Shown here in pieces: positions 44,007 to 54,172 of a stretch of 64,000 nt of DNA. The notes beneath the pieces are model-generated. The model saw only the letters and a list, made by a program, of their open reading frames with translations, was not told the DNA's origin and did not search any database. Source of the DNA: Sphingomonas nostoxanthinifaciens. GTDB lineage: Bacteria > Pseudomonadota > Alphaproteobacteria > Sphingomonadales > Sphingomonadaceae. The translations under genes were made by a program, and so were the position numbers. The DNA lies in NCBI RefSeq assembly GCF_019930585.1, contig NZ_CP082839.1, positions 1,302,001-1,366,000 of the forward strand, written 5' to 3'. Position 1 is the first letter of the stretch; each line of letters starts with the position of its first letter.

Positions 44007-46121
44007 TTGGGAATCGACAACCACCGGACGGCCGGCGGAAACAAGGACGCCTCGGCCTTCCTGATCGATTCGAGCGAGCGTCTCGCCGCCGCCCGATCCA
44101 TGGACGAAGTCGTCGAGGTCCTGCGTCGCACCGCGCGGGACGCCGTCGGGGCCGAGGGCATCGCGGTGGTCATTCGCGACGAGGGTAAGTGCTTCTACGC
44201 CGCCGAGGATGCGGTCGCCCCGTTATGGGCGGGAAGCCGGTTCGACGAGAATAGCTGCATCTCGGGCTGGGCCATGCAGCATCTTGAGACCGTCGCCATC
44301 CGCGACGTGCGAAACGACGAGCGCGTTCCCCAGCAGGCCTATGCCCCCACCTTCGTCCGGAGCCTGTTGATGGCACCGATCGGACGGCCGACTGCCGTAG
44401 CCGCGCTCGGCGCCTACTGGTCCGACGTCCGCGAGCATGACCTCGAAACGATCCGTCGCCTGGAGAGCCTGGCTCGATTTGCGACCATCGCCATCGAGAA
44501 TGGGCGACTTCTTCGGCTTGCCGAAGAGAACGGACGTCAGCGAGAGCTCATGGTCGAGGCCGGCCGCATGGGAATGTGGTCCTTCGCCATCGCGAGCGGC
44601 GAACTCGAAACCTCGGATAAGTGCCGGTTGAATTTCGGCCGCGATCCCACGCTTCCGTTCAGCTACGGCGATCTGCGCGCCGCCATACACGATGACGACA
44701 AGGCGCGCGTCGAAGCGGCGATCGAAACCAGCATCCGGACAGGCTGCGCATACGACATCGAATACCGGCTCATTACGCCGGATGGCGAGACGCGCTGGAT
44801 CGGCATCCGGGCCAAGCCGTCCTACACCGCCGATGGCGCGCCGGTTTCGCTGGCGGGGCTCTCGATCGACATCACCGACCGAAAGAGAATGGAGGAGGCG
44901 CTCCAGAGCTCGGCGGCAACGCTCGAGCATCTGGTCGAGGAACGGACGCGCGAGCTGATCGCGGCGCAGGAAGCGTTGCGCCAGGCCCAGAAGCTTGAGG
45001 CGATGGGTCAGCTGACCGGTGGCGTCGCCCACGACTTCAACAATCTGCTCACCCCGATCATCGGCAGCCTCGACCTTCTCCAGCGCCGCAAGGTCGGTGG
45101 AGAGCGGGAACAACGCATGATCGATGGCGCGCTTCAATCGGCGGACCGAGCGCGGACCTTGGTGCAGCGCCTGCTCGCCTTCGCCCGGAGACAGCCTCTC
45201 AAGCCCGAACCGATCGACGCTTATGCCCTGGTCACCGGGATGAGCAGTCTCGTCGAGACGACCCTTGGACCGCTGGTCACGCTGGAGCTGGATCTGGCGG
45301 AAGGGCTGCCGCTGGCGATCGCTGATCCTCATCAGATCGAGATGGCGATCCTCAACCTGTCGGTGAACGCGCGCGACGCGATGCCGGACGGGGGCTGCCT
45401 GGTCGTATCCGCACGCCGACGGAACCCGGGGCGCGATCACCCCGATGTCGCCGAAGGAAGCTACGTCGTCATTTCCGTGGCTGACACCGGCACCGGCATG
45501 GACGACGAAACACGCCGTCGAGCTGTCGAACCCTTCTACTCCACGAAAGGCGTTGGCCAAGGCACAGGTCTGGGCCTTTCCATGGCGCACGGATTGGCCT
45601 CGCAGCTTGGCGGTGCGCTCACGATCGAGAGTAGTCTCGGCAGCGGCTCGACGATCAGCCTCTGGCTCCCGATCAGCGCCGACACGGCGGTACGCGCAAT
45701 CTCTTTCGCGCTACAGGAATCGCCCGTCGCGGGCGTCGCGCTGCTGGTCGACGACGAGGATCTGGTGCGGGCGAGCACGGCCGACATGCTGATCGACATG
45801 GGCTTCGAGGTGATCGAAGCCGGGTCAGGACCGGAGGCCCTCCAGCGCCTGCGCGAACGTGGCGGAGCGGACGTGCTGATCACCGACCACCTGATGCCGA
45901 AGATGACCGGAGTGGAACTCGCCAAGGCCGTTGCAGTCGACTGGCCGCAGATGCCGGTGCTCGTCGTGTCCGGCTACTCGGATGCGATCGGCATAGACGC
46001 CGAACTTCCGCGCCTTGAAAAGCCGTTCAGGCAGGCTGACCTTGCATCCGGGCTCGCTGCGCTTCTGACCAAGACTGCACCCATCCAAACGAAAACATCG
46101 GCCGTCTCCGCCGCGGGATAG
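44007..46121 (+). CDS. GAF-PAS hybrid histidine kinase
   Basis: A 704-residue soluble sensor kinase. A GAF domain covers about residues 10-165 (LAAARSMDEVVEVLRRTARDAVGAEG, then IENGRLLRLAEENGRQ). A PAS/PAC domain follows (EAGRMGMWSFAIASGELE, RWIGIRAKPSYTADGAPV). HisKA has His342 in [21 protein letters not shown]. HATPase has [18 protein letters not shown] and GTGLGLSMAHGLA. The receiver has Asp627 (ITDHLMPKMTG). The start is a TTG with TAGGAG six bases upstream. It is a close paralogue of the kinase that follows 235 bases later. GAF and PAS suggest cytoplasmic sensing such as redox or a small ligand. Confidence 0.9.
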   Translation: MGIDNHRTAGGNKDASAFLIDSSERLAAARSMDEVVEVLRRTARDAVGAEGIAVVIRDEGKCFYAAEDAVAPLWAGSRFDENSCISGWAMQHLETVAIRDVRNDERVPQQAYAPTFVRSLLMAPIGRPTAVAALGAYWSDVREHDLETIRRLESLARFATIAIENGRLLRLAEENGRQRELMVEAGRMGMWSFAIASGELETSDKCRLNFGRDPTLPFSYGDLRAAIHDDDKARVEAAIETSIRTGCAYDIEYRLITPDGETRWIGIRAKPSYTADGAPVSLAGLSIDITDRKRMEEALQSSAATLEHLVEERTRELIAAQEALRQAQKLEAMGQLTGGVAHDFNNLLTPIIGSLDLLQRRKVGGEREQRMIDGALQSADRARTLVQRLLAFARRQPLKPEPIDAYALVTGMSSLVETTLGPLVTLELDLAEGLPLAIADPHQIEMAILNLSVNARDAMPDGGCLVVSARRRNPGRDHPDVAEGSYVVISVADTGTGMDDETRRRAVEPFYSTKGVGQGTGLGLSMAHGLASQLGGALTIESSLGSGSTISLWLPISADTAVRAISFALQESPVAGVALLVDDEDLVRASTADMLIDMGFEVIEAGSGPEALQRLRERGGADVLITDHLMPKMTGVELAKAVAVDWPQMPVLVVSGYSDAIGIDAELPRLEKPFRQADLASGLAALLTKTAPIQTKTSAVSAAG

Positions 46122-46356
46122 AGCTGCGCGTTCGCCCCAGGCGTTAGAGCCCGACCCGTACCGTTCCGCCTTCCACTGATCCTTCGCGACCTGCGATCCA
46201 CGCGATTGCCGATAGATCCCGTTGTGAAACGCTCCGATGCGACCATTGGCATGGCTCGTCGTGCGCCGCTGGACGCGGACCGCCGCCGTCCTGCGCCAGC
46301 CCAGGGGCGTTGAATGACGGTATCAGGGATGGTGCCGATCGGGTAGGTTGGTGGTC

Positions 46357-48987
46357 ATGGCTAGCAGTCGGATTTCGGACATCGACCAACCCCATGGGCG
46401 TGCCCGTGCCTATCATGCAAATATGTCTGGCACATCGTTTGCTCCAGGCTATCCCTCTAGAGGACCAGCGTTCCTGATCGGCGGGGGCGAGTGCGCCGAT
46501 CTGATCCTGGCGAAGGATTGGGCGGCGACGCCGCTGGGGCCGATCGACGCCTGGCCTCAGAGCCTGATGACCGCCACCGCCATTCTGCTCCGCTCTCCCG
46601 TGCCGATCGTCATGCTGTGGGGGGATGACGGTGTCATGCTCTACAATGACGCTTATTCGAAGTTCGCGGGCGGCCGTCATCCCGAGCTCCTTGGTTCCAA
46701 CGTCCGCGAGGGTTGGCCCGAGGTCGCCGACTTCAACGACAACGTCATGAAAGTCGGGCTTGCGGGTGAGACCCTGCATTATCGGGATCAGGAACTGACG
46801 CTCCGTCGCCACGGCAGGCCGGAGCAGGTCTGGATGGACCTCGACTATTCGCCCGTCCTTGGCGAAGACGGCGAGCCGGCGGGCGTCATATGCTTTCTCT
46901 CGGACACCACGGAGCGTGTCGCGTCCGAACGTCGCACCGCCTTTCTGCTTGCTCTGTCCGATGCCCTGCGTCCCTTGACGACGCCAGCCGAGATCATGCG
47001 GCTGGCCGCGACCCGCTTGGGTGAATGTCTCGAAGCAAGCCGCGTATTCTATGCCGAGATCGCCGGCAGCCTGATGACCGTCGAGAGCGATCATGCCCGC
47101 GGCGTGCCATCCATCGTTGGCCGACACTCGCTCGAATCCTTCGGGCCTGATCTTCTTGCTGCCTACCGGGCTGGCGAGCCGGTGGTGGTGCAGGATGTCG
47201 GAACCGACGAGCGGCTCAGCGAGGGCGCTCGGACGGGCCTTCAGTCGCGGCATGTCGGTGCCTTCGTCGATGTCGTCCTGTTCGAAGAGGAGGCGTGGGT
47301 CGGGTTGCTCGCGGTGCAAAGCGCGACGCCCCGGATCTGGACCCCGGCGGAGCAGAGGCTCGTCCAGGAAGTCGGCGAACGCATCAAGCCGGCGATTGAG
47401 CGCGCTCACGCCGAGGTGAAGCTGCGCGAGCTGAACGAGACGCTCGAACAGCAGGTGGTCGAACGCACTACCGAATTACGGCGCTACCACAATATCGTCG
47501 AGGCCACGGTCGCACCAATATGCGCGTTCGACACCGAGTTTAGGTTGATCGCTTTCAACCAGGCTCACAATGACGAATTTCGGCGGGTCAACGGCTTCGA
47601 CACCAGGATCGGCGACATCTTCCCCGACCTTTTCATTCCGGAGCAGGGGGCCGCCATGCGTAGCCTGATGTCGCGGGCCCTCGCTGGAGAGAGATTTACC
47701 GTCGTAGAGGTATTTGGGCGGCCCGAACTTGGCACGCCCTGCTGGGAGATCAGCTACACACCTCTTCGCGATGGCAACGGGCAGGTCGTCGGCGCCTTCC
47801 ACCATGCGAACGACATATCCGATCGGCTGGCCGCGCAGGCTGATCTGGAGACGACGCAGGAGGCGCTGCGCCAGAGCCAGAAGATGGAAGCGATGGGCGC
47901 GCTCACGGGCGGCGTGGCGCACGACTTCAACAACCTCCTGACGCCCATCCTGGGATCGCTCGACATGATGGTGCGCAGGGAGATCGGGAGCGAGCGCGAG
48001 CGACGCTTGATAGGCGGGGCGCTTCAGTCCGCCGAGCGCGCCAAGACGCTCGTCCAGCGCCTGCTCGCCTTCGCACGCCGGCAGCCGCTCCAGGCGACCG
48101 CCGTCGATTTGGAAAAGCTTGTCGAGACCATGGTTGTGCTGATCGGCTCGACCCTTGGTCCCACGATCGAGGTGAAGCTCGAGGTGGTGCCCGATCTGCC
48201 GCCGGTCAGAACCGATGCGAACCAACTGGAGATGGCGCTCCTCAACCTCGCGGTAAACGCCCGCGATGCGATGCCCAATGGCGGCGAACTGACGATCAGG
48301 GCGATCCGTGCGGCAGTGCGCGACGGTGAGACATCCGGTCTGGCATGCGGGGATTATGTCGTTCTTGGTGTCGGCGACACCGGAATCGGGATGGACGAAG
48401 CGACCCGGCAACGGGCGATCGAGCCATTCTTCTCCACCAAGGGCGTCGGCAAGGGGACCGGGCTGGGCTTGTCGATGGTGCATGGGTTGATGGCACAGCT
48501 CGGCGGTGGCCTGACGATCGAGAGCACGCCGGGGCTCGGCACCAGCATCGATCTGTGGCTGCCGATCAGCGACACCGACATCGTGACGTCGGACGAACTG
48601 CCGGTCGAAGTCTCCTCGCATTCCAGGGCCGCCGGCATCGCGCTTCTGGTCGAGGACGAGGAACTGGTCCGAGCGACGACCGCCGACATGCTGGCGACCC
48701 TTGGCTACGACGTTGTCGAGGCTGATTCGGCGGAGGAAGCCATTCGTCTGGTCGAAGAAGGGCTGTGCCCGGACCTGCTGGTGACGGATCACCTCATGCC
48801 CGGCATGAGCGGCTCCGAACTGACGCGCTCACTCAACGCCGTCTGTCCGGAGATGCCGGTGTTGATCGTGTCCGGTTATGCCGAGGCGGACGGTATCGAT
48901 GCCGATATTCCACGGCTGACCAAGCCTTTCCGAAGGGACGAGCTTGCGACGTGCTTGGCTAATCTGCGATATAAAAGTTCCGTATAG
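46357..48987 (+). CDS. PAS-GAF-PAS hybrid histidine kinase
   Basis: An 876-residue soluble sensor kinase. The N-terminal PAS opens with LGPIDAWPQSLMTATAILLRSP, the start found in many phytochrome-like and light or redox kinases. A GAF domain follows (LSDALRPLTTPAEIMRLAATRLGECLEASRV), then a coiled linker, a second PAS and HisKA with His522 ([21 protein letters not shown]). HATPase (LNLAVNARDAM, GTGLGLSMVHGLM) and a receiver with Asp811 (VTDHLMPGMSG) complete it. I chose the ATG at 46357. TTG and GTG codons lie just before it. It shares domain core and length with the gene at 44007, implying duplication. No response regulator lies nearby. Confidence 0.9.
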   Translation: MASSRISDIDQPHGRARAYHANMSGTSFAPGYPSRGPAFLIGGGECADLILAKDWAATPLGPIDAWPQSLMTATAILLRSPVPIVMLWGDDGVMLYNDAYSKFAGGRHPELLGSNVREGWPEVADFNDNVMKVGLAGETLHYRDQELTLRRHGRPEQVWMDLDYSPVLGEDGEPAGVICFLSDTTERVASERRTAFLLALSDALRPLTTPAEIMRLAATRLGECLEASRVFYAEIAGSLMTVESDHARGVPSIVGRHSLESFGPDLLAAYRAGEPVVVQDVGTDERLSEGARTGLQSRHVGAFVDVVLFEEEAWVGLLAVQSATPRIWTPAEQRLVQEVGERIKPAIERAHAEVKLRELNETLEQQVVERTTELRRYHNIVEATVAPICAFDTEFRLIAFNQAHNDEFRRVNGFDTRIGDIFPDLFIPEQGAAMRSLMSRALAGERFTVVEVFGRPELGTPCWEISYTPLRDGNGQVVGAFHHANDISDRLAAQADLETTQEALRQSQKMEAMGALTGGVAHDFNNLLTPILGSLDMMVRREIGSERERRLIGGALQSAERAKTLVQRLLAFARRQPLQATAVDLEKLVETMVVLIGSTLGPTIEVKLEVVPDLPPVRTDANQLEMALLNLAVNARDAMPNGGELTIRAIRAAVRDGETSGLACGDYVVLGVGDTGIGMDEATRQRAIEPFFSTKGVGKGTGLGLSMVHGLMAQLGGGLTIESTPGLGTSIDLWLPISDTDIVTSDELPVEVSSHSRAAGIALLVEDEELVRATTADMLATLGYDVVEADSAEEAIRLVEEGLCPDLLVTDHLMPGMSGSELTRSLNAVCPEMPVLIVSGYAEADGIDADIPRLTKPFRRDELATCLANLRYKSSV

Positions 48988-48996
48988 GAGGAACTT
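48975..48996 (+). terminator. Hairpin at the end of the kinase gene
   Basis: Arms AAGTTCC and GGAACTT with an eight-base loop that includes the TAG stop of the kinase. There is no long T run, so this is a modest terminator call. Confidence 0.35.
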
Positions 48997-49234
48997 CAAT
49001 ATATCCTGCCAGTACGTGGCGTGTTCGGCGCCGGTAGATTTGCGATTTTTTGTCGGTTATCTTGAAATCATGAGGACTAAGCGGAAGTTCATTCCCATTT
49101 CCGATAATCGCGGCCGCGCGCATTTCCGGTGCGGCTCCGCCTATCCGCGAAGCCCGGTTCTTCGCGGCCGACGCCTGCTGTCCAAAGGCGGCTCTTTAGA
49201 CACGAACGCTATCGGGCGGTGCGGCTTGCTCGCT

Positions 49235-50752
49235 TCAGCCGGCGGCGGAAGGCCGAAACCCGGACATACGAGGGCGTCGCCGCATCGCTGACCCGACCAG
49301 ACCGAGGCCGAGCGCCATCATCGCCCAGCTCGCCGGTTCTGGCACGGGCGACAGCGACAGGAGGCGGTAAATGTCGCCATATGTCTTGCTGAGCAGATAA
49401 AGCTCACCATCAGCATCCTGGCCCATGCGAAGATCGACGCGTCCACCGGCATACGGGTTGCCCTCAAGCGCGCTGAGGGTGGTGTCTGCGCCATTATAGC
49501 TGAGCTCCAACTCCTGGAGCACTGCCTGTCCCCCCAGCACCATGCTCGGGTCGTAATAAAAGATGCGACCGGAAACGAGCTCGGGTACGATCACCATCCC
49601 GTCCAGTTCGGGCACGTCGGCGCCGTCATACGCAAACGCACCTGCTATCGCGGCGAGCGAATATTGGCCGCTGCGGAAAATTTACTCATGATCGAACTGG
49701 GCGACAGGATCGATATAGGTGCCATCATTTGTGGGAGTGTCGTAAACGTTCGGGTCACTTGAGGCGCCACGAGCAAACGTTCCTTCGCGTACCGGCCAGC
49801 CATAATTGCCACCGGGTCGAATGATGTCGACCTCGTCGAGTTGCTCCTGGCCGATGTCGCCCGCGAGCAATTCTCCCGTGCTCTTGTCCCAGCTGAACTG
49901 CTGTGGATTACGGAGGCCCGACGCGTAGACCTCGCCGAGCTTGCCGCTTTGCCCGGCAAAAGGATTATCGCTCGGTATCGTGTAAGGCTGGCCTCCCGAC
50001 CCCGGTGTCGGATCGATCCGCAGGATCTTGCCGAATGGGCTTGAGAGATCCTGGGCGTTGGCAAAAGGATCGCCGACACCGCCGCCATCACCCAAACCGA
50101 TATAGAGCTTGCCATAATCGGCCGATCCAGGTGCGGCGGTTGGATTGAACGCGATCGTGCCGGGACCGTGATCGGCCAACGGCTGCGCGACGCGCATCAC
50201 TTCGCGCTGCGAGATGATCGTGGCGGTCGCGGCCGTAGGATCCGCCACTTTGAATTCGTGGACCACGTCGTCGTGGTTGAAGCTCGGGCCTTTTCCCTGG
50301 AGCGGCTCGGTGCCGGTCGTCTTGCTGGTATCGATCGTATAAAACACGCCGTATCCGGGTTTCGTGGGATCGCCATTGAAATTGGGGTGGAAGGCGAAGC
50401 TCATCAGCCCCGTCTGCGCGCCATCGAAGGCGTTGCTAAAGCTCGGAACGGCGCTGCGAATATCGAACCATGTCGAAGGTGTTCCGCCCGCGGTCGTCGT
50501 CACGCTGATGGTGCCGCGCGTATCGTCGATGAACAGTCGGCCCGAGCCATCGCTCACCGGTTGCAGCGATTGGATCCGCGTCCGAAAACCGTCCACCGCC
50601 GAATCTCCGGTCGCCTGCGCCTGCGTGAAAGCGCCGAGCCCGACTTTGATACCGGGCATGATCGGATCGGGTACGGGGTTGACGACGATCGAGGCCTGCG
50701 CAGTCATGGAGATCGCCAGGACAGCTATCGGCAACAGCGTGCGACGTTTCAT
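49235..50752 (-). pseudogene. PEP-CTERM PQQ-type sugar dehydrogenase with in-frame stop
   Basis: The reading frame continues through a TAA at 49682-49684 and matches a single 505-codon gene. Codons before the stop encode a signal peptide and a glucose/sorbosone-dehydrogenase beta-propeller (GLMSFAFHPNF, DHGPGTIAFNP, YGKLYIGLGDGGGVGDP, FGKILRIDP, YASGLRNPQQFSWDK, EVDIIRPGGNYGWPVREG). Codons after it complete the last blade (FRSGQYSLAAIAGAFAYDG, PELDGMVIVPELVSGRIFYYD) and end in VPEPASWAMMALGLGLVG then RRRPR. As written, the product loses its final blade and sorting tail. This could be true inactivation, rare readthrough, or a base error. Confidence 0.85.
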
Positions 50753-51055
50753 GAGATCACCCCCCCCCAGGTAGATGGACGTGAAGGTAACTCACCCATT
50801 TATCGCGTCAATCCACAGGCCATCGGTTTGGTCCGGATTATTCTGGGCGAGAGGGAATCAAATATTAAAAATAACGAATGCCTCGTCGCGGCGGAGCATG
50901 TGATATCAGTTGTTCGGCGGAAGCGGCTCTTCGTGTCTGGTCAAAGCGCGCGAAGCTGGAAGTTACGGAAAACGCACCTCTCTGTGGCCTGCGGCATAAA
51001 GGCCCAGCTTGAGGCTCCGGAGACCCCGACAGACATTGTGGTAATAGCCTGAGAC
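50753..51055. other. No identifiable gene
   Basis: The segment upstream of the broken dehydrogenase holds its promoter region (a run of C at 50760-50768 and AT-rich DNA near 50860), but no gene is supportable. Confidence 0.4.
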
Positions 51056-51182
51056 TTACACGCTGCGTTCGAAGCGGCGCCATGTCGCGCGCACGAGCAG
51101 GTAGAGCCTGGCGCTGTCATCGGGAGCCTGCAGGGGTCGCGTGTCGGCGTCGAGCACTTCGATCGAGCTGACGCCGCCACCC
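51056..51182 (-). pseudogene. Orphan C-terminal coding fragment
   Basis: A 42-codon frame without a start, following an in-frame TAG, reads GVSSIEVLDADTRPLQ and SARLYLLVRATWRRFERSV. It looks like the tail of a lost protein. The family cannot be named. Confidence 0.25.
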
Positions 51183-51205
51183 TAAGCCAGCGCTGGCCCG
51201 AAAGA

Positions 51206-52051
51206 TCACCCCTGGGTTTCTGGCGCAATACGCAGGATCAGTTTGCCGCGCGCTTGGCCGCCGAGGCTGAGGTCCATCGCCTCGCGCCAGTCCTCCAGCG
51301 GGAAAGTCCGGCTCACCGGGATCGAAAATCGCCCCTCGGCTGCATAGGCAGCGTAGATGCCGACCTTGTCATATTGCATGACGTCCTTGATCGAAGTGAT
51401 CTCCTCCATGCCGGTCCGAGCGCCCGTAGCGGCGGCGCCCGCAAAATCGGTAACGGTCACGACACGCTTGGGATCGCCGCCGGCTACCCGGACGAGATCG
51501 GGCAGCGCGCTCGCGATAACGCCCTCCGGCGTAAGGTTGACGGGCGCCACGTCCAGCACATGATCCGGCAAGCCCTGCAACAAGGCACCAAGTCGCTCGA
51601 CCATGCCGTCGCCATGGCCGGTGACCTGGGCGCCGAGCGCGCGCAATCGGTCGGCAAAGGTGGGGCCAGCGGTCGCGACGACCCGGACGCCCCTCAGCAG
51701 CGCGACCTGCACCGCCGCAAAGCCTATCATCGTTCCGGCGCCGTTGACGACCAATGTCTCTCCCCGCTTGGGATCGAGCAAAGCGATGTAGCGACAGGCG
51801 GTTTCGACGGCCATCGGAAGTGCGGCAGCCGCGATCGGGTCAAGCCCTTCCGGAACCGGCGCCCAATGGCTGAGCACCGCGTAATCGGAGGCGCCAGCCG
51901 TCGGGAAATTCACATAGTCCGCCGGCCCAAGCAGCCGATCGCCGATCGCGACATCGCTCACCCCCACACCAATCGCGGTAACCGTGCCGCACACATCCAG
52001 CCCGATGCCGCGCGGAAGCAACGCCATGGCAGGCGAGGGTACGCCGGCGCT
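51206..52051 (-). pseudogene. Zinc-type quinone oxidoreductase (MDR), 5' truncated
   Basis: About 280 codons of a medium-chain quinone oxidoreductase-like protein remain. They begin inside the GroES-like domain (SPAMALLPRGIGLDVCGTVTAIG). The Rossmann loop is intact (VVNGAGTMIGFAAVQVALLRGVRV) and the end matches family C-termini (LGGQARGKLILRIA). The first 60 or so residues of the family are absent. The frame upstream of about 52051 is the antisense of the WYL regulator fragment, so the nominal start at 52132 is not real. The loss of the promoter region makes expression unlikely. Confidence 0.7.
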
Positions 52052-52082
52052 CGCGCCGGCGGCTTCGGTGTCCGAAAGGGTC

Positions 52083-52427
52083 GACCCGCCGCAGGTTGCT
52101 TTGTTGCGGGATGCCATCCGCCGGCAGCGCAAGGTCGAGATCCGCTATGAGGATGCTCAGGGCACATCATCGGATCGCACCATCTGGCCGATCGCCATCG
52201 TCTATTTTGACGATGTGCGTATCCTGGCGCCCTGGTGCGAGCAACGGTCCGCCTTCCGCCATTTCCGCGTCGACCGCCTGCAGGTGAGGGCCGTTTCGGA
52301 GGAGCGCTACCCCGGTCGACGCCAATCGATCATCGCGCGCTGGCAGCAGCAGGATCGCGACTGGCCTTCGCTCCTGACAGTTCCTGGCACATCGATCGAC
52401 TATGAGGTGGGGCGAGCGCTTGAATGA
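52083..52427 (+). pseudogene. WYL-domain (YafY-type) regulator, 5' truncated
   Basis: The fragment encodes the WYL domain core and C-terminus only (LRDAIRRQRKVEIRYEDAQG, then RTIWPIAIVYFDDVRILAPWCEQRSAFRHFRVDRL). YafY-type proteins normally carry an N-terminal helix-turn-helix of about 80 residues, which is absent. Its broken 5' end faces that of the dehydrogenase fragment, so one deletion probably removed both 5' ends and the shared promoter region. Confidence 0.7.
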
Positions 52428-52450
52428 AGTGCCGCGTCGAAGGAATAAGA

Positions 52451-52822
52451 ATGGTTGCTTTGTCCCCCACCGCCCTGGAAGCGTTCCTGACCGAGCAGGA
52501 CGATCCACCGGTCGTGATGCTGAACCTCATCCGCTTCCAGCCCGATGGCGGTTGAGATCGGTATTTGGCCTATCTGGGTATGGCCAAGCCGATCCTCGCC
52601 CGGTTCGGTGCGAAGATTCTGTTCGGTGGCGACGGACTGGCAGTGCTCACCGAAGGGCAATCGGAAGGATGGGATGCCGTCGCTCTCGTTCAATATCCGC
52701 GCCGCTCCGCCTTCAAGGACATGGTCGCCGACCCGGAATACCAGGTCGCGTTCCAAGTCGGCGTGTCGGCGATCGCGGATATTGTGCTGCAGCCCCTGAA
52801 GCATATCGATGGGCTGGTCTGA
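52451..52822 (+). pseudogene. DUF1330 protein with in-frame stop
   Basis: A 124-codon frame interrupted once by TGA at 52553-52555. It reads VVMLNLIRFQPDGG, then after the stop DRYLAYLGMAKPILARFGAKILFGG, and ends VLQPLKHIDGLV. The whole matches a DUF1330-type ferredoxin-like fold protein, in which an Arg or similar codon would be expected at the stop. AGGAATAAGA precedes the ATG. CGA to TGA would be a single transition. Confidence 0.65.
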
Positions 52823-53145
52823 CCGGAGTCGTTTGATTCCCGTGCCGATCGCTATCGTCGATCGCACGGCGGCGCATCGTGGTCAGCAAAGTTGGCGATT
52901 TCTTCCAGACGCACCGAACGCCGAATGGTGAAGGCAAAAGCTGCGGCAACGGTCGCCTTCCCGCTGATGATCGTCTGATTCAACCACATCGCGATTGCGG
53001 TGCATTGGGTATCAAGCAGGCGGCGAGATGCGTGTCCAAAGATCGTTGAAGGTGATGGCGTCGAAGAAGGCGTTGGCCTCGACCATTACACCGCACTCCA
53101 TGCGGATTGCGCTGGCGATCGAGGTGGCAGCGCCCGGGACGAGCG
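52823..53145. other. Degraded or non-coding stretch
   Basis: Frameless pieces resembling protein are visible on the minus strand (MVEANAFFDAITFNDLWTRI at about 53011-53082, LNQTIISGKATVAAAFAFTI near 52930), but they lack starts and belong to no family I can name. I see no intact gene. Confidence 0.35.
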
Positions 53146-54144
53146 CTAGTTATGATTGACGGGCGGCGGGGCGGAGCCGGTCGTCGGGTCAAAGCCGGGC
53201 GTTCGTGGATCGATCGGATTGGGCGCGCCTTCGACCTTGGGCTGCGCGGATTCGATCCAAGCGCGTGCGATAAGGTCGCGCAGCATCGATGCTCCCGCGC
53301 CGGTTTGCGCGTAGACGAGCGCGCGCGCGTCGGTATCCGCCTGGCTTGCGAAGGCGCCGCGCTTGTCGAGCCGGTACACGGTTTCCATCTGATCGCCGGC
53401 CTCATCCAGATAGGCGAGCACCGCGTCGAACAGGTCGCCGCGCTCATGCGTCAAAGGCGTCATATGCCGACCGATGTCATTCTCGGTCAGGCCGATCAGC
53501 CGGACGTAATCCGTCTCGAAGCGGCCATGGATGCTGCCGTCGGTCGTGTAATCGTGCGGATTGGCACCCTGCCAACCGTCGCTGTTCATTGAATCGTGCA
53601 GCGGCTGCGATCCGTCGCCGACATAGTGACCGAGCCGGACGACGTCGAATGCGCACGTCTGCTCGAGGAACCTGGCATCCTGCTTAGCGCCTGTCGCACG
53701 CGCCGCCCGAAGCTGGCGCATATCCGCGACCACATGGCCATATTGCTCCATCACCGCAAACGGAAGCGTGCCCGTCCAGCGGACGTTGGTCCGTGCGGCC
53801 AGCGCCGGGTCAACGGGCGCGAGCCGCTGGTTCTCGCGATAAAGCGCGAGGATGAACGCGTAACGCGACCGCGGAATGGGCTTCAGGAACGCAAAACGCT
53901 CGCGAAACCAGCCGTGATTGGGATCTTCCTCGATCTTGGAGAACGGCTCGGAGGCATTGCGCCAACCATCGGGAATCGTCGACGACGCCGCGATATAATC
54001 CGCATAGGCGCGCAGGAACGTCGGGCCATCCGCAGGCAGCGCGGCGATCGCCGCACGGTCGATGGCGGCGTGCGCCTGATGCCCCCAGGCGAGGGCAGGT
54101 GCGGCGGCCATCGCCAAGGCGAGAGCGAAGACACGCTTGATCAT
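53146..54144 (-). CDS. S1/P1 nuclease-like or zinc-dependent phospholipase-type exported hydrolase
   Basis: A 332-residue exported enzyme. After the signal peptide (MIKRVFALALAMAAAPALA) the mature protein starts WGHQAH, giving the N-terminal Trp and His metal ligands of S1/P1 nucleases and phospholipase C. The metal motif GHYVGDGSQPLHDS is clear, followed by DGSIHGRFETDYV, where the family has its last His and acid. The C-terminal 60 residues are Pro-rich. It should act in the periplasm on phosphodiesters. I chose the second ATG (54144), spaced better from AAGG. It is the last gene of the operon with the YdcF-like protein and TonB receptor. Confidence 0.78.
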   Translation of the reverse strand: MIKRVFALALAMAAAPALAWGHQAHAAIDRAAIAALPADGPTFLRAYADYIAASSTIPDGWRNASEPFSKIEEDPNHGWFRERFAFLKPIPRSRYAFILALYRENQRLAPVDPALAARTNVRWTGTLPFAVMEQYGHVVADMRQLRAARATGAKQDARFLEQTCAFDVVRLGHYVGDGSQPLHDSMNSDGWQGANPHDYTTDGSIHGRFETDYVRLIGLTENDIGRHMTPLTHERGDLFDAVLAYLDEAGDQMETVYRLDKRGAFASQADTDARALVYAQTGAGASMLRDLIARAWIESAQPKVEGAPNPIDPRTPGFDPTTGSAPPPVNHN

Positions 54145-54172
54145 CGATGCGGTCATCCTTGCTTGGCGATGG

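Noticed and set aside
44223..48792. Large minus-strand frames across the two hybrid kinases
   Set aside because: Antisense to well-defined kinase domains. Long antisense frames are common in high-GC DNA.
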